From: Hydrogenovibrio marinus
GTDB lineage: Bacteria; Pseudomonadota; Gammaproteobacteria; Thiomicrospirales; Thiomicrospiraceae
DNA length: 64,000 nt
Assembly (NCBI RefSeq): GCF_013340845.1
Contig: NZ_AP020335.1
Span: 1,612,001-1,676,000 of the forward strand
Reading direction: 5' to 3'
The first letter of the stretch is position 1, and every line of letters begins with the position of its first letter. The translations under genes were made by a program, and so were the position numbers. Positions 53,132 through 64,000 of this stretch are shown piece after piece. The notes below the pieces were generated by a model that saw only the letters and a program-made list of their open reading frames with translations, was not told where the DNA came from and made no database searches.

Positions 53132-54415
53132 TTAAGCTCTATCAAAGATGCTGCAACCGTGCTCAATGTAATGACGGAACTCGTGTTCGTAATGATCTAA
53201 GAAGCTACCGACTGGTATCGCCGCAGCATCACCCAAACCACAAATTACGCGTCCCATAATTTTTCCTGAAACATCTTTTAATAATTCGATGTCCTCTGGT
53301 CTACCTTTACCTTGTCTGATACGGTGAACGACTCGATACATCCATCCAGTACCTTCACGACATGGCGTACATTGTCCGCATGATTCTTCATAGTAGAACC
53401 ATGTCAAACGCTCTAATGCGCGAACCATATCTGTTTGATCATCCATAATGATCACAGAACCAGCTCCTAGAAAGGAACCCGCTTTCGCAATAGAGTCATA
53501 ATCCATATTCATTTCGAGCGCCTTCTCAGCAGGAAGCACAGCGGTTGAAGAACCACCAGGAATCACTGCTTTCAGTTTGCGTCCTTTCCAAACACCACCA
53601 GCCAACTCTAACAAGTCCTTAAATGGCGTTCCCATTCGAACTTCAAAGTTTCCTGGGTTACTGATATGCCCAGAAACTGAATAACACTTAGTTCCACCTG
53701 CATTAGGTGCACCGATATCTGCAAACCAGTCACCACCTTTCGCTAAGATCATTGGGATTGAAGCCAGTGTCTCAGTATTGTTGATAGTGGTTGGCTTACC
53801 ATACAAACCGTAGCTTGCAGGGAACGGCGGTTTAAAGCGTGGCTGACCTTTCTTACCTTCAACAGACTCAATCAGAGCCGTTTCTTCACCACAAATATAA
53901 GCGCCTGCCCCCAAGTGCGTGTAAAGATCGAAATCAAAACCTGAGCCAAGAATATTCTTACCAAGCAATCCTGCTTCTCTTGCTTGGTTTACAGCATTGT
54001 CGAAACGCTTGTATGGCTCCCAGAACTCACCACGAATATAGTTATACCCAGCACAAGCGCCAATCACATAACCAGCAATCATCATCCCTTCAACCAATTG
54101 GTGTGGGTTGTAACGCATAATATCGCGGTCTTTAAAAGTGCCTGGTTCACCTTCATCTGAGTTACATAAGATGTACTTTGGACCCGGTGCATTGCGGTTC
54201 ATGAAACTCCACTTCAAACCAGTTGGGAAACCAGCACCACCACGCCCACGAATACCGGAAGTTTTCACTTCATCAATAATCTCTTGAGGTGTAATTTCAC
54301 CTGCTAAGACTTTTTTCCATACCTCGTAACCACCATTGGCAACGTAAGTATCGATATCCCATGAGTTTTCTAAATGATTTAAACGGTAACAATTTTCATT
54401 CTGTGGAATCATCAC
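53132..54415 (-). CDS. nuoF: NADH-quinone oxidoreductase subunit F
   Basis: NuoF binds NADH and FMN and cluster N3. The 427-residue protein has [18 protein letters not shown] (FMN/NADH site), [37 protein letters not shown] and the N3 motif [19 protein letters not shown]. It abuts nuoE directly (54415/54416). Confidence 0.98.
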   Translation of the reverse strand: MMIPQNENCYRLNHLENSWDIDTYVANGGYEVWKKVLAGEITPQEIIDEVKTSGIRGRGGAGFPTGLKWSFMNRNAPGPKYILCNSDEGEPGTFKDRDIMRYNPHQLVEGMMIAGYVIGACAGYNYIRGEFWEPYKRFDNAVNQAREAGLLGKNILGSGFDFDLYTHLGAGAYICGEETALIESVEGKKGQPRFKPPFPASYGLYGKPTTINNTETLASIPMILAKGGDWFADIGAPNAGGTKCYSVSGHISNPGNFEVRMGTPFKDLLELAGGVWKGRKLKAVIPGGSSTAVLPAEKALEMNMDYDSIAKAGSFLGAGSVIIMDDQTDMVRALERLTWFYYEESCGQCTPCREGTGWMYRVVHRIRQGKGRPEDIELLKDVSGKIMGRVICGLGDAAAIPVGSFLDHYEHEFRHYIEHGCSIFDRA

Positions 54416-54907
54416 TTACTCCAATCCGTCTAAAATTTCATCAAGTGATTCTTCGGTAAGATTTTCATAATATTCTTTCCCGAGCATCATCATTGGAGCG
54501 CCTCCACAGGCACCTAAACACTCAACTTTTTTAATTGAGAATTTTCCATCAGGCGTCACTTCACCCACACCGACACCTAACTTTTTCTCTAGGTGTTCTA
54601 GAATCTCATCACTGCCGCGCAACATGCACGAAATGTTGGTACACAAACAAATCTTGTGTTTACCAACAGGCTTATGTTCATACATAGAGTAAAAAGTTGC
54701 GACTTCATAAACGGCAATTGGCGTCATTTCAAGATAGTCTGCAACTTGATCCATTAGTTCAGTAGTCAAACTACCACCACTAACTTCTTGAACGATTCTC
54801 AGCGCAGGCATAACCGCAGACTGTTTTTGATCTTCCGGGTAATGTGAAACCCAGCGATCAATACGCTCTTTCACTTCACCTTGAATAACATTCGCTGTTG
54901 CGCTCAT
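54416..54907 (-). CDS. nuoE: NADH-quinone oxidoreductase subunit E
   Basis: NuoE is a thioredoxin-fold subunit with the [2Fe-2S] cluster N1a. The 163-residue protein shows the four cysteines in [13 protein letters not shown] and [14 protein letters not shown]. It overlaps nuoD by 4 bases and touches nuoF, consistent with tight coupling. Confidence 0.97.
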   Translation of the reverse strand: MSATANVIQGEVKERIDRWVSHYPEDQKQSAVMPALRIVQEVSGGSLTTELMDQVADYLEMTPIAVYEVATFYSMYEHKPVGKHKICLCTNISCMLRGSDEILEHLEKKLGVGVGEVTPDGKFSIKKVECLGACGGAPMMMLGKEYYENLTEESLDEILDGLE

Positions 54908-56157
54908 CGGTCAATCTCCCCAAATACGATATCTTGCGTTCCGATAATAGAAACGACATCGGCAATCATGTGGCCTTTTGCCATTTCATCAAGCGAAGCC
55001 AAGTGAGCAAACCCAGGTGCCTTAACTTTTAGTCGGTAAGGTTTGTTCGCACCATCGGACACCATGTAAATACCGAATTCACCTTTTGGGTGTTCTACAG
55101 CGGTATAACTTTCACCAGCTGGTACCGCATAACCTTCGGTAAACAACTTAAAGTGGTGAATCAATGCTTCCATATTGGACTTGGCTTCTTCACGAGAAGG
55201 TGGTGCAACTTTATGGTCGCTAGTCATAACCGAGCCAGGATTTTTCTTCAACCAGTCAACACATTGCTTAATAATTTTGTTAGATTCGCGCATTTCTGCA
55301 ACGCGAACCAAATAGCGATCATAACAATCTCCAGTAGCACCGACTGGGATGTCAAAATCCATTTTGTCATAGACTTCATATGGCTGTTTCTTACGCAAAT
55401 CCCAAGCAATACCAGAACCGCGTAGCATAGGGCCTGTAAACCCTAGTTGCAACGCTCTTTCTGGTGAAACAATACCGATATCTACCGTTCTTTGTTTCCA
55501 GATACGGTTATCAGTCAATAGTGTTTCATACTCATCAACATAACCAGGGAAACGTTGTGTAAAAGCCTCAATAAAATCCAGCAACGAGCCTTCTCGAGTT
55601 TCATTCAACTTATCCAGTTTTTTACCAGAGTGCCATTTTGAAGCTTCATATTTAGCCATGGTATCTGGCAAATCGCGATATACACCGCCAGGACGATAAT
55701 AGGTTGCGTGCATACGCGCACCTGAGACCGCTTCATAACAATCCATTAAATCTTCACGCTCACGGAAGGCATAAAGGAAAACGGTCATCGCACCAATATC
55801 CAGTGCATGTGCACCTAGCCACATAAGGTGGTTCAATATACGAGTAATTTCATCGAACATCACACGAATATACTGAGCGCGCTCAGGCACTTCAACGCCG
55901 ATCATTTTTTCAATCGCCATCACATACGCATGCTCATTGGACATCATAGAAACGTAATCCAAACGATCCATATATCCAATCGACTGATTGTAAGGTTTAT
56001 ATTCCGCTAACTTCTCAGTGCCTCGGTGTAGTAAACCGATATGAGGATCAGAACGCACAATCGTTTCACCATCCAGCTCAAGGACCAAGCGCAGTACACC
56101 GTGCGCAGATGGATGCTGTGGACCGAAGTTAAGCGTATAGTTTCGAATTTCAGACAT
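54904..56157 (-). CDS. nuoD: NADH-quinone oxidoreductase subunit D
   Basis: NuoD forms the quinone-binding pocket with NuoB. The 417-residue protein, separate from NuoC, starts with [20 protein letters not shown], has [16 protein letters not shown] and ends with DIVFGEIDR, all typical. Separate nuoC and nuoD genes differ from the enterobacterial fused NuoCD. Confidence 0.98.
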   Translation of the reverse strand: MSEIRNYTLNFGPQHPSAHGVLRLVLELDGETIVRSDPHIGLLHRGTEKLAEYKPYNQSIGYMDRLDYVSMMSNEHAYVMAIEKMIGVEVPERAQYIRVMFDEITRILNHLMWLGAHALDIGAMTVFLYAFREREDLMDCYEAVSGARMHATYYRPGGVYRDLPDTMAKYEASKWHSGKKLDKLNETREGSLLDFIEAFTQRFPGYVDEYETLLTDNRIWKQRTVDIGIVSPERALQLGFTGPMLRGSGIAWDLRKKQPYEVYDKMDFDIPVGATGDCYDRYLVRVAEMRESNKIIKQCVDWLKKNPGSVMTSDHKVAPPSREEAKSNMEALIHHFKLFTEGYAVPAGESYTAVEHPKGEFGIYMVSDGANKPYRLKVKAPGFAHLASLDEMAKGHMIADVVSIIGTQDIVFGEIDR

Positions 56158-56176
56158 AATGCTTTCCTAATTTCCT

Positions 56177-56845
56177 CTAAGCCGTCTTATCTTCGCGAAT
56201 TACGCGTGGAACATTAACACGGTTTTCAATTTCGACTGGTTCATAAACAACACGCCCTTTTTCAGAGTCATAGCGCATTTCAACATAACCCGTAAGAGGG
56301 AAGTCTTTTCTCAAAGGATGTCCCACAAAACCATAGTCAGTCAAAATTCTTCTTAAATCTGGATGACCTTTAAAAACGATCCCAAACATATCAAAGACTT
56401 CTCTTTCAAACCAGTTAGCTGAGTTCCAAACTTGAACGATAGAATCAACGATCGGCATTTGAGTATCTTCTGGGAACACCTTCACTCGAATTCGATAATT
56501 GTGTTCAACAGACAAGAAGTGATAAACAACAGCAAAACGTCTAGACATAAACTGTCCTTCGTCTGAAGAGTCTTCTTCATCAAAGTCAAACACACCACGG
56601 CTAAAACCTTTATTTGGTGCAGCCATCGTTTCCCAGTTAGCTTCACCATAGTGTAGATAGTCAACTGCTGTGACATCAATCAACTCGTCAAAGCCGAATT
56701 GGTCTCTTAAAGTCAAAAAAGCATCTAACGCTTTTTCTGGCGTCAACTCTATCGTCAATTCATTAAATTGAACTTTTGAGTCAACAACAGCTCCTGCCAG
56801 CAATTTGCTGACCTGAGTTTGTAAATCCAGTACCGACTGTTTCAT
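56177..56845 (-). CDS. nuoC: NADH-quinone oxidoreductase subunit C
   Basis: NuoC is the 30-kDa peripheral subunit. The 222-residue product has [20 protein letters not shown] and [20 protein letters not shown], the family signature, and ends after DKTA. It lies 30 bp downstream of nuoB and 19 bp upstream of nuoD. Confidence 0.97.
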   Translation of the reverse strand: MKQSVLDLQTQVSKLLAGAVVDSKVQFNELTIELTPEKALDAFLTLRDQFGFDELIDVTAVDYLHYGEANWETMAAPNKGFSRGVFDFDEEDSSDEGQFMSRRFAVVYHFLSVEHNYRIRVKVFPEDTQMPIVDSIVQVWNSANWFEREVFDMFGIVFKGHPDLRRILTDYGFVGHPLRKDFPLTGYVEMRYDSEKGRVVYEPVEIENRVNVPRVIREDKTA

Positions 56846-56875
56846 AGAAATTTCACTCTTTAAACTCGGGAGAAA

Positions 56876-57352
56876 TTAACGAGCAATGGTATTTGTTCGT
56901 TTAATTTTCGCTTGAAGCTGGATAATCCCATATAACAAAGCTTCTGCTGTTGGAGGGCATCCAGGAACGTAGACATCTACAGGAACAATCCTGTCACAGC
57001 CGCGAACAACTGAATAAGAATAGTGGTAATAACCGCCGCCGTTAGCACATGAACCCATAGAGATTACCCAACGAGGCTCTGCCATTTGGTCATAAACTTT
57101 ACGCAAAGCTGGCGCCATCTTATTTACCAGAGTTCCAGCAACAATCATCACATCCGATTGACGCGGACTAGGTCTGAAAATAATTCCAAAGCGATCCAAG
57201 TCATAACGTGATGCACCTGCATGCATCATTTCAACTGCACAACAAGCCAGCCCAAAAGTCATCGGCCACAAAGAACCCGTTCTTGCCCAGTTAATCAGCT
57301 TATCTGCGGAAGTGGTAACTACCCCTTCCTTCAAAACGCCTTCTATTCCCAT
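56876..57352 (-). CDS. nuoB: NADH-quinone oxidoreductase subunit B
   Basis: NuoB carries cluster N2, the electron donor to quinone. The 158-residue protein has the tandem cysteines in [14 protein letters not shown], then [15 protein letters not shown] and [15 protein letters not shown]. It overlaps the end of nuoA by 10 bases. Confidence 0.98.
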   Translation of the reverse strand: MGIEGVLKEGVVTTSADKLINWARTGSLWPMTFGLACCAVEMMHAGASRYDLDRFGIIFRPSPRQSDVMIVAGTLVNKMAPALRKVYDQMAEPRWVISMGSCANGGGYYHYSYSVVRGCDRIVPVDVYVPGCPPTAEALLYGIIQLQAKIKRTNTIAR

Positions 57353-57699
57353 TCAAGCGCTCCCTTTTTCCACTCATAAACAAAGCCGACTACCAGTAGT
57401 GATAAAAACCCTGCCATCGCCAACAATCCAAATGTACCCACTTCTTGCAACACAATTGCCCAAGGGAACAGAAATGCGATTTCCAAATCAAAAATAATGA
57501 AAAGGATCGCAACAAGATAGAAGCGAACATCAAATTTCATACGAGAATCTTCAAAGGCTTCAAATCCACACTCATATGGAGAAAGCTTCTCGGCATCAGG
57601 ACGGTTTGGTCCAAGCAGATATCCCATCAGGATCGGCCCTACACCAAATAATATGCCTAGCACAACAAACACTATGATAGGTAAATAATTTTCAAGCAT
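57343..57699 (-). CDS. nuoA: NADH-quinone oxidoreductase subunit A
   Basis: NuoA is a three-helix membrane subunit and the first gene of the operon. The 118-residue protein shows [20 protein letters not shown] in the conserved loop and [20 protein letters not shown] in helix 2. It lies 49 bp downstream of a tRNA-Leu gene on the same strand; no separate promoter was clear to me, so transcription may come from the secG side. Confidence 0.97.
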   Translation of the reverse strand: MLENYLPIIVFVVLGILFGVGPILMGYLLGPNRPDAEKLSPYECGFEAFEDSRMKFDVRFYLVAILFIIFDLEIAFLFPWAIVLQEVGTFGLLAMAGFLSLLVVGFVYEWKKGALEWE

Positions 57700-57748
57700 A
57701 TTAAACCCTTCTAACTTAGTAAACTAAGCTTATGGTCATTCAAAAAAA

Positions 57749-57833
57749 TGGTGCCGATGGCCGGATTTGAACCGGCACAGCTTGCGCCACTACCCCCTCA
57801 AGATAGCGTGTCTACCAATTCCACCACATCGGC
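57749..57833 (-). tRNA. tRNA-Leu (GAG)
   Basis: The minus strand folds into an 85-base class II tRNA with encoded CCA. It starts GCCGATGTGGTGGAATTGG, has the anticodon arm CTATC-TTGAGGG-GGTAG with anticodon GAG, and a variable arm of the leucine type. It sits between secG and nuoA, an arrangement common in gammaproteobacteria. Confidence 0.95.
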
Positions 57834-57840
57834 TATGTTT

Positions 57841-58164
57841 TTACTCTGGTACCACCGGAGCTTTTGTATCGTTATTATTCTTTTTCTCTGTTGTCACTAC
57901 AGGCTTTTGAACAACACTTTGATATCCTTTTACCTGTTTGGCGCCCAAATAGGCTAGCGTCAAACTTGTCATAAAGAAAATCGCCGCCACAACTGCAGTT
58001 ACTTTCAACAAAAAACTACTTGAACCGCCACCACCGAATACAGACTGGGAAGACCCACCTCCGAAATTCGCACCAGCGTCAGCACCTTTACCGTGCTGTA
58101 ATAGCACAAGCACGATTAAAATAAATGCCACTACCAAATGAATGGTTAGTACAAATGAAAACAT
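57841..58164 (-). CDS. secG: Preprotein translocase subunit SecG
   Basis: SecG is a small two-helix subunit of the SecYEG export channel. The 107-residue protein has [20 protein letters not shown] (helix 1), [19 protein letters not shown] (conserved loop) and a second hydrophobic helix ([18 protein letters not shown]), then a short Lys/Asn-rich tail. It follows tpiA by 2 bp and precedes tRNA-Leu by 7 bp, as in many relatives. Confidence 0.95.
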   Translation of the reverse strand: MFSFVLTIHLVVAFILIVLVLLQHGKGADAGANFGGGSSQSVFGGGGSSSFLLKVTAVVAAIFFMTSLTLAYLGAKQVKGYQSVVQKPVVTTEKKNNNDTKAPVVPE

Positions 58165-58166
58165 GA

Positions 58167-58925
58167 TTACTCTCCTGCAGCCTCACAAATGGCCATAAAA
58201 TCTTCAGCAACCAATGAAGCACCACCAATCAAACCGCCATCAATATCAGGCTGACTGAACAATTCCTTTGCATTATCCGGTTTCACACTACCACCGTACT
58301 GAATAATGATGCCACTTGCGACACCTTCATCATAGCCCGCCAATAGATTGCGAATAAATGCGTGAACTTCTTGTGCTTGCTCCGCAGTTGCCGTTTTACC
58401 AGTACCGATTGCCCAAACTGGCTCATAAGCAATCACTACGTTTTTAAAAGCATTAATACCAACTTTGGCTACGACTGCATTAATCTGTGTGGAGATAACC
58501 TCTTCCAACTGACCTGCTTCACGTTCTTCCAAAGTTTCTCCGACACACAATATTGGCGTCAAACCTGATCGAATCGCAGTATCGACTTTATTAGCAATCT
58601 CTGCGTCCGTTTCTTTATAAATAGCACGTCTTTCCGAATGTCCTAAAATAACGTACTGACATCCAAGATCTTTGACCATGTCCGCAGAAATCTCTCCAGT
58701 ATACGCTCCCTGAACAGGTTCTTCCGCGATATTCTGGACACCCAACTCGATATTTGATGCTGACAAAGAACGATTTACATAATCCACATACAATGCTGGT
58801 GGACATATGGCTACTTTAGCGTTTCCTGCACGGTCAGACATTGCATTAAGCCCCGTTATAAGGCTCTTAATATCAGCCTTATTGCCATGCATTTTCCAAT
58901 TACCTGCGACAAACATTTGTCTCAT
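58167..58925 (-). CDS. tpiA: Triosephosphate isomerase
   Basis: TpiA interconverts glyceraldehyde-3-phosphate and dihydroxyacetone phosphate in glycolysis, gluconeogenesis and the Calvin cycle. The 252-residue protein has the N-terminal [12 protein letters not shown], catalytic His in [15 protein letters not shown], catalytic Glu in [17 protein letters not shown] and the phosphate loops ending GGLIGGASL. It is 69 bp downstream of glmM. Confidence 0.97.
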   Translation of the reverse strand: MRQMFVAGNWKMHGNKADIKSLITGLNAMSDRAGNAKVAICPPALYVDYVNRSLSASNIELGVQNIAEEPVQGAYTGEISADMVKDLGCQYVILGHSERRAIYKETDAEIANKVDTAIRSGLTPILCVGETLEEREAGQLEEVISTQINAVVAKVGINAFKNVVIAYEPVWAIGTGKTATAEQAQEVHAFIRNLLAGYDEGVASGIIIQYGGSVKPDNAKELFSQPDIDGGLIGGASLVAEDFMAICEAAGE

Positions 58926-58994
58926 TTCTTAGTCTCCGACACAAAATTCCGCCTATGTTAGCGATTTCTTTTTTGAATTACAATCTTGACAATC

Positions 58995-60329
58995 TTATGA
59001 AAATTCGCTTTCAACCACCTGTAACAGCGCATTTACTTCGGACTCAATCATTATCATGTCCTGTCCCTCAACCATCACGCGGATAAGAGGCTCTGTGCCT
59101 GATGCTCTAATCAAAACTCTTCCTTTCCCTGCCATTCTTGCTTCAGAATCACTAATAGCTGATTGCAATATCGCGTTTGAAGAAACATCCACTTTATCTG
59201 GTACACGTACGTTTTTCAGTAGTTGAGGCATCTTCTGCATTCCAGATGCTAACTCTTGAAGCGACTTTCCTGTTCTTGTCATAATTGACATAATTTGCAG
59301 TGCAGCAACAATACCATCACCGGTTGAAGTCTTATCCAAACACAACACATGACCGGAAGATTCCGCACCATAATCCCAGCCGTTTTCTTTCAGCGCTTCC
59401 ATAACATAGCGGTCGCCAACTTTTGTGCGAATAAAGTCTATGCCCAATTCTTTTAGTGCAACCTCCAACCCTAAATTACTCATCAGGGTTCCAACCACAC
59501 CAGAAACAGGCTTTTCTGAATTAGCTGCCAAGATATAGAGAATCTGATCTCCGTCTACGACCTCACCGGTATGATCAATCATCATTACTCTATCGCCGTC
59601 ACCATCAAAAGCAATCCCAACATTTGCAGATTCTGCAATCACCTTCTGCTTAAGGGCATCCAAATCTGTGGCCCCACACTTCAAGTTAATATTAATCCCA
59701 TCTGGGTCAACACCAATCGTTACAACATCCGCACCCAGCTCTTTGAAAACAGCCGGCGCGATATGATAGGTAGCACCGTTTGCACAGTCCAAGACCACTT
59801 TGATGCCATCGAGCTTTTTGCTCGATTCGTAAGTACTCTTACAGAACTCGGTATATCTACCGGCGGCGTCATCAATACGTCTTGCTCTTCCCAAATGAAG
59901 TGAATCAACCGTTTCCAAAGCTTGGTCAAATGCTGCCTCTACTTCCAACTCAACTTGATCGGAAATTTTTTGACCTTTAGCGGAAAAAAACTTGATGCCA
60001 TTATCATGATGTGGGTTATGAGAGGCGCTGATAACAATACCTGCATCAGCATGAAAGGTTCTAGTCAGGTAAGCTACTGCAGGTGTAGGCATTGGTCCCA
60101 ACAAAAGAACATCAATACCCGCAGCAATAAATCCCGCTTCCAACGCCGACTCAAACATATAGCCCGAAATACGAGTATCTTTGCCAATCATTACAGTCTT
60201 CTCACCGTAATCTCGCATCACCTTGCCTGTAGCCCAGCCAAGTTTTAAGATTTGATCGGGACAAATTAGTCCCTTACCCACCTCATTGCGAATACCATCG
60301 GTTCCGAAATATTTTTTTGTTTGCGACAT
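58995..60329 (-). CDS. glmM: Phosphoglucosamine mutase
   Basis: GlmM turns glucosamine-6-phosphate into glucosamine-1-phosphate for cell wall and LPS precursors. The 444-residue protein has [16 protein letters not shown], the active-site serine in [18 protein letters not shown], the magnesium loop in [13 protein letters not shown], and [15 protein letters not shown] at the C-terminus. It lies 20 bp downstream of folP, as in E. coli. Confidence 0.97.
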   Translation of the reverse strand: MSQTKKYFGTDGIRNEVGKGLICPDQILKLGWATGKVMRDYGEKTVMIGKDTRISGYMFESALEAGFIAAGIDVLLLGPMPTPAVAYLTRTFHADAGIVISASHNPHHDNGIKFFSAKGQKISDQVELEVEAAFDQALETVDSLHLGRARRIDDAAGRYTEFCKSTYESSKKLDGIKVVLDCANGATYHIAPAVFKELGADVVTIGVDPDGININLKCGATDLDALKQKVIAESANVGIAFDGDGDRVMMIDHTGEVVDGDQILYILAANSEKPVSGVVGTLMSNLGLEVALKELGIDFIRTKVGDRYVMEALKENGWDYGAESSGHVLCLDKTSTGDGIVAALQIMSIMTRTGKSLQELASGMQKMPQLLKNVRVPDKVDVSSNAILQSAISDSEARMAGKGRVLIRASGTEPLIRVMVEGQDMIMIESEVNALLQVVESEFS

Positions 60330-60349
60330 TGCAACTACCTAAAATTTAT

Positions 60350-61174
60350 TTACAGCAAAGTATGCATTACTTTGAATGCTTGAATCGTTTCTTCAAAATC
60401 ATGAACACGAATAACCCTAGCGCCTTTCATTGCAGCAATAATTGCCGCCGAAACGCTACCAATCACTCGTTTTTCGACAGGTAAACCACCCAATATGTCG
60501 CCAATCATTCTCTTGCGCGACACACCTACTAATATCGGGTGACCTAAACTGGAAAATTGCTCTAGTTGTTCGAATAATTTTACATTATGCTCAAGACTTT
60601 TACCAAATCCAAAGCCCGGATCAATCAGTATATTTTCGGACTTTATTCCATTAGAAATGCACTCTTTTGTCCTTAACGATAAAAAGTCAGACACTTCTTG
60701 AAATACATTTTCATAAACAGGATTGTCTTGCATATTTCCAGGCTCCCCCTTCTTATGCATCAAACAGGCCATCACACCTGAGGCGGCAACAACCTCTTCT
60801 GCCCCTTCTGACTGAAGGGCATTTATATCATTGATCAAATCCACCCCTAAATTAATGGACTCTTTCATAACTTCTGTTTTGTAGGTATCAATTGAAATAG
60901 ACATATCGGTCATTTGCTTAACCCACTCTATGACAGGCAATACTCTTTCTAACTCTTCATCCAGACTAACTATAGCTGCTCCAGGACGGGTAGACTCCCC
61001 ACCTATATCGACAACATCAACACCAGCGGACTGCATACACTCAAGCATACTCTTAATCTGATCTTCAGAATTATGCGCACCACCGTCAGAAAAAGAATCT
61101 GGGGTCACATTTAAAATCCCCATGACCAGAGGGGCATCCAAACTACTCGCATGAATTTTTTCAAAAAAAGTCAT
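60350..61174 (-). CDS. folP: Dihydropteroate synthase
   Basis: FolP joins p-aminobenzoate with a dihydropterin in folate synthesis and is the sulfonamide target. The 274-residue protein has VMGILNVTPDSFSDGGAHN, DIGGESTRPGA, NDINALQSEGAEEV and the pterin-binding ILIDPGFGFGKSLEHN. It follows ftsH after 59 bp that hold a terminator, and precedes glmM, the usual order. Confidence 0.97.
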   Translation of the reverse strand: MTFFEKIHASSLDAPLVMGILNVTPDSFSDGGAHNSEDQIKSMLECMQSAGVDVVDIGGESTRPGAAIVSLDEELERVLPVIEWVKQMTDMSISIDTYKTEVMKESINLGVDLINDINALQSEGAEEVVAASGVMACLMHKKGEPGNMQDNPVYENVFQEVSDFLSLRTKECISNGIKSENILIDPGFGFGKSLEHNVKLFEQLEQFSSLGHPILVGVSRKRMIGDILGGLPVEKRVIGSVSAAIIAAMKGARVIRVHDFEETIQAFKVMHTLL

Positions 61175-61187
61175 TCAGCACTCCATA

Positions 61188-61212
61188 AAAAAACCCCTAA
61201 AAAGGGGTTTTC
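61188..61212 (-). terminator. Terminator hairpin between ftsH and folP
   Basis: AAAACCCC and GGGGTTTT form an 8-bp stem around a five-base loop. On the minus strand a run of seven T continues beyond it, so it can end ftsH transcripts; folP would then need read-through or its own promoter. Confidence 0.85.
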
Positions 61213-61233
61213 GTGATTAACCAGTCACGTTAT

Positions 61234-63192
61234 TCAATGTAATTTTGGCTCTGCGTCATTAACTGAATCATCGTGATTATCTGAAAGATCGGTCTTAGTT
61301 GTTTCCTGAGATTGTGAGCTTGATAACTTCGAAGAACCATCGTCCTTTCCATCATCACTTTCCTTCCAGTCTTTTGGCTCACCGGACTCCTTACCTTCCA
61401 TCAAGTTTTTCACCTGATCCGCATCAATCGTCTCATACTTCATCAAAGCATCAGCCATTGCGTGCAAAATAGAAATATTATCCGTTAGAAGCTTTTCAGC
61501 GCGCTCATAGTTACGATCGATCAACTTACGAATCTCCATATCGATTTCCTTCGAAATCTCACCAGAAACATTCGCATTACGAGAACTTCCCATCAGAGAG
61601 CCATTATCTTCCTCTTCATACATAAGAGGTCCAAGCCTATCTGACAACCCCCATTTCGTAACCATATTACGGGCAATTTGCGTTGCTCTCATAATGTCAT
61701 TACTCGCGCCGGTAGTCACCGCTTCTGCACCAAAAATCATCTCTTCAGCAATACGTCCGCCATACAAACTAGACAACTGACTTTCTAACTTCCGTTTAGA
61801 GTAACTGTAAGAATCTTCTTCAGGCAGATACATGGTTACCCCCAATGCTCTACCTCGCGGCATAATACTGACCTTATAAACAGGATCATGTTCTGGCACA
61901 AGATACCCGACAATTGCATGCCCAGCTTCGTGATAAGCAGTGAGTTTTTTCTCTTCTTCACTCATCACCATACTCTTACGCTCAACCCCCATAAGGATTT
62001 TATCTTTAGCCTTTTCGAAATGAGCTTGAGTCACTAAACGCTCATTGCCTCGCGCAGCAAACAATGCGGCCTCATTAACCAAGTTTGCTAAATCTGCACC
62101 TGAAAACCCAGGTGTACCGCGAGCAATCAAAGCAGGCTTAACATCATCCGATAAAGGAACTTTACGCATGTGAACCTTAAGAATTTGTTCACGACCTCTA
62201 ACATCTGGTAACCCTACCGTCACCTGACGGTCAAATCTTCCTGGTCTCAATAACGCAGGGTCAAGAACATCAGCACGGTTAGTCGCGGCAATAACAATCA
62301 CCCCTTCATTCCCTTCAAAACCGTCCATTTCAACCAGCATTTGGTTCAATGTTTGTTCGCGCTCATCGTTTCCACCACCCATTCCGGCACCACGGCTACG
62401 ACCTACAGCATCGATCTCATCAATAAAGATAATACATGGCGCATGTGCTTTTGCTTGCTCAAACATATCACGAACACGTGAAGCACCAACACCCACAAAC
62501 ATCTCTACGAAGTCAGAACCAGAAATACTAAAAAAAGGCACTTTTGCTTCGCCAGCAATCGCTTTGGCCAACAATGTTTTACCGGTTCCTGGAGGACCCA
62601 CCATCAAAACACCACGTGGAATATTTCCACCAAGATTTTGATACTTTTCTGGGTCTCTTAAGAAATCAACGATTTCACCAACTTCTTCTTTGGCTTCATC
62701 TGCACCAGCAACATCTTCTAAAGTTACTTTAACTTGATCTTCTGTCATCATACGGGCTTTCGACTTACCAAAAGACATAGGCCCGCCTTTCCCGCCGATT
62801 CCACCACCCATTGAGCGCATAAAGAAAATCCAGATGGCAATCAATAGCAACATTGGGAACCAAGAAATAAAGATTTGCATCAAAACGCTTTGTTTTTCAG
62901 GTAAATGCGCAATGACTTTGACGTGATAGTCTAGCAAGTCCCCCATCAACCCTACATCACCAGGGTTAATCGTTGTAAATGCCTGACCATTGGTGTAAAC
63001 ACCATGAATGGTTTGACCATCAATAGAGACTTGACTAACTTGCCCGTTATGCACTTTCTGAATGAAATCAGAGTAGGCTAGCTGAGAGCTTTTTCCCATC
63101 ATCTGCTGCCCACTGAAGTGGTTGAATATCGACAACATGATGGTTGCCACCACTGTCCATATCAAGATGTTTTTTAACATGTCATTCTTCAT
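61234..63192 (-). CDS. ftsH: ATP-dependent zinc metalloprotease FtsH
   Basis: FtsH degrades unassembled membrane proteins and short-lived regulators at the inner membrane. The 652-residue protein has two membrane segments (about 6-24 and 104-124), AAA domain with Walker [14 protein letters not shown] and Walker [16 protein letters not shown], and the zinc protease motif HEAGH in [13 protein letters not shown]. The C-terminal tail is long, Ser/Asp-rich and probably disordered. AGGTGA 4 bases before ATG 63192 supports this start. Confidence 0.97.
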   Translation of the reverse strand: MKNDMLKNILIWTVVATIMLSIFNHFSGQQMMGKSSQLAYSDFIQKVHNGQVSQVSIDGQTIHGVYTNGQAFTTINPGDVGLMGDLLDYHVKVIAHLPEKQSVLMQIFISWFPMLLLIAIWIFFMRSMGGGIGGKGGPMSFGKSKARMMTEDQVKVTLEDVAGADEAKEEVGEIVDFLRDPEKYQNLGGNIPRGVLMVGPPGTGKTLLAKAIAGEAKVPFFSISGSDFVEMFVGVGASRVRDMFEQAKAHAPCIIFIDEIDAVGRSRGAGMGGGNDEREQTLNQMLVEMDGFEGNEGVIVIAATNRADVLDPALLRPGRFDRQVTVGLPDVRGREQILKVHMRKVPLSDDVKPALIARGTPGFSGADLANLVNEAALFAARGNERLVTQAHFEKAKDKILMGVERKSMVMSEEEKKLTAYHEAGHAIVGYLVPEHDPVYKVSIMPRGRALGVTMYLPEEDSYSYSKRKLESQLSSLYGGRIAEEMIFGAEAVTTGASNDIMRATQIARNMVTKWGLSDRLGPLMYEEEDNGSLMGSSRNANVSGEISKEIDMEIRKLIDRNYERAEKLLTDNISILHAMADALMKYETIDADQVKNLMEGKESGEPKDWKESDDGKDDGSSKLSSSQSQETTKTDLSDNHDDSVNDAEPKLH

Positions 63193-63330
63193 AATTCACC
63201 TGTGAACCGTACCATGTACTTACAATTTCATAACTTTATAGTGATAACTCTACCACATTTTCTCATAAATATTATTTATATTATTTATGTAAAAGTACGC
63301 TTAATTCTTATCCCAAAAAGCCTATAAAAT

Positions 63331-63951
63331 CTAATGTTTTTTACCTCTTGCCAAAAGATAGATTTCTTTGCTTCTGGCTCTGGAAGCCTTAGGTTTACGC
63401 GTTAAAACTTTTTGATAATTTCCTTTCAGAGTCGTTAACAACTGGTCATACCCCTCACCCTGAAACACCTTCATCAACAAGTCTCCGCCGGGCTTCAAAA
63501 CTTGTTCTGCTAGCTCGATACATAACTCAACCAAATACATGGATTTCGGAATATCCACCCCTTTGTTTCCGGTCATGTTTGGTGCCATATCAGACATCAC
63601 CAAATCGACGTCGCGCCCGTCTAGTGCATCCAGTAAATTTTGATAGACTTCATCCTCACGAAAGTCACCTTGGATAAAAGTCACACCTGCAAAGGGTTCA
63701 ACCGGCAAAATGTCCAGCGCGAACACGCGCCCATCTTCACCAATCTGCATTGATGTCCATTGAGACCATCCACCAGGAGCGGCTCCTAAGTCGACGACAG
63801 TCATCCCTTTTTTAAAAAGCAGGTCCTTTTCGTCTATCTCTTGAAGCTTGTAAATAGCGCGTGAACGCCAACCTTCTTGCTTAGCTTTATTGACATAATA
63901 ATCGTCAAAATGCTCTTTTAGCCATTCATTGCTTGATTTACTTCTTGCCAT
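63331..63951 (-). CDS. rlmE: 23S rRNA 2'-O-methyltransferase RlmE (FtsJ/RrmJ)
   Basis: RlmE methylates U2552 in the A-loop of 23S rRNA, a late step in large-subunit assembly. The 206-residue protein has RSRAIYKLQEIDEKDLLFK with the catalytic Lys, the SAM-binding VVDLGAAPGGWSQW, DLVMSDMAPNMTGNK, and LMKVFQGEGYDQLL. It precedes ftsH with 138 bp between, an ancient gene pair. The 49 bp from 63952 to the window end show nothing recognisable. Confidence 0.97.
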   Translation of the reverse strand: MARSKSSNEWLKEHFDDYYVNKAKQEGWRSRAIYKLQEIDEKDLLFKKGMTVVDLGAAPGGWSQWTSMQIGEDGRVFALDILPVEPFAGVTFIQGDFREDEVYQNLLDALDGRDVDLVMSDMAPNMTGNKGVDIPKSMYLVELCIELAEQVLKPGGDLLMKVFQGEGYDQLLTTLKGNYQKVLTRKPKASRARSKEIYLLARGKKH

Positions 63952-64000
63952 CTAGGTTTTTCTTATAAAATATGCAAATTAATCGCTTAGTCATTAATAA

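Overview
The window looks like a chromosomal segment of an aquatic gammaproteobacterium. The NuoA-N order with separate NuoC and NuoD, the secG-tpiA-glmM-folP-ftsH-rlmE neighbourhood, the flgT/cheV/flgA/flgM/flgN cluster and moderate-to-low GC would fit the Thiomicrospira/Hydrogenovibrio group. That assignment is inference from gene content and order, not a database result.

Layout. (1) 1-4.3 kb: flagellar genes flgT-like (cut by the window edge), cheV, flgA, flgM with a textbook sigma-28 promoter, flgN and a PilZ protein. (2) 4.3-8.6 kb: divergent umuD and umuC (error-prone repair), a cupin-like unknown and a Bcr/CflA exporter. (3) 8.6-32 kb: a large nitrate assimilation region. On the minus strand, in order of transcription, it holds nasT-nasS, a nitrite/formate channel, a PP2C-kinase fusion, nrtABD, two NirB-type flavoproteins, nirD, nasA, cysG, a TrpD2-like gene, moeA and mobA. 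Import (NrtABD, NirC-like), reduction (NasA, NirBD), cofactors (CysG siroheme, MoeA/MobA molybdopterin) and control (NasS/NasT) are all together. A PAS-CZB chemoreceptor gene runs the other way from the nasT intergenic region. (4) 32-42 kb: an HDAC-family hydrolase, a DUF3175-like gene broken by one in-frame TGA, and a type I restriction-modification locus (hsdR, hsdS, hsdM). That locus carries an unknown membrane ORF and a HipBA toxin-antitoxin pair between hsdS and hsdM. (5) 42-64 kb: housekeeping genes: MipA-like porin, tRNA-fMet, DUF2818, the complete nuoN-A complex I operon, tRNA-Leu(GAG), secG, tpiA, glmM, folP, ftsH and rlmE.

Two systems deserve attention. First, five transcription units in the nitrate region (nasA, nrtA, the nitrite channel, nasT and the chemoreceptor) share one regulatory design that can be read directly. 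It has a -24/-12 type promoter of fixed 17-base layout, 26-35 bases downstream a small hexaloop hairpin, and overlapping it a terminator whose stem always contains GCUCA(C/U) paired to (G/U)GGGC. An NtrC-like TGCACCAA box lies about 90-98 bp upstream. This predicts NasT antitermination for all five, and so places a chemoreceptor in the nitrate regulon. Second, an 18-bp sequence, AAAATCTGCCAGGTTGGG, occurs ten times between 10.5 and 52.1 kb with at most two mismatches. Copies lie between genes, as an inverted pair, overlapping stop codons, and inside the reading frames of nuoG and the chemoreceptor. It is a dispersed element of unknown role.
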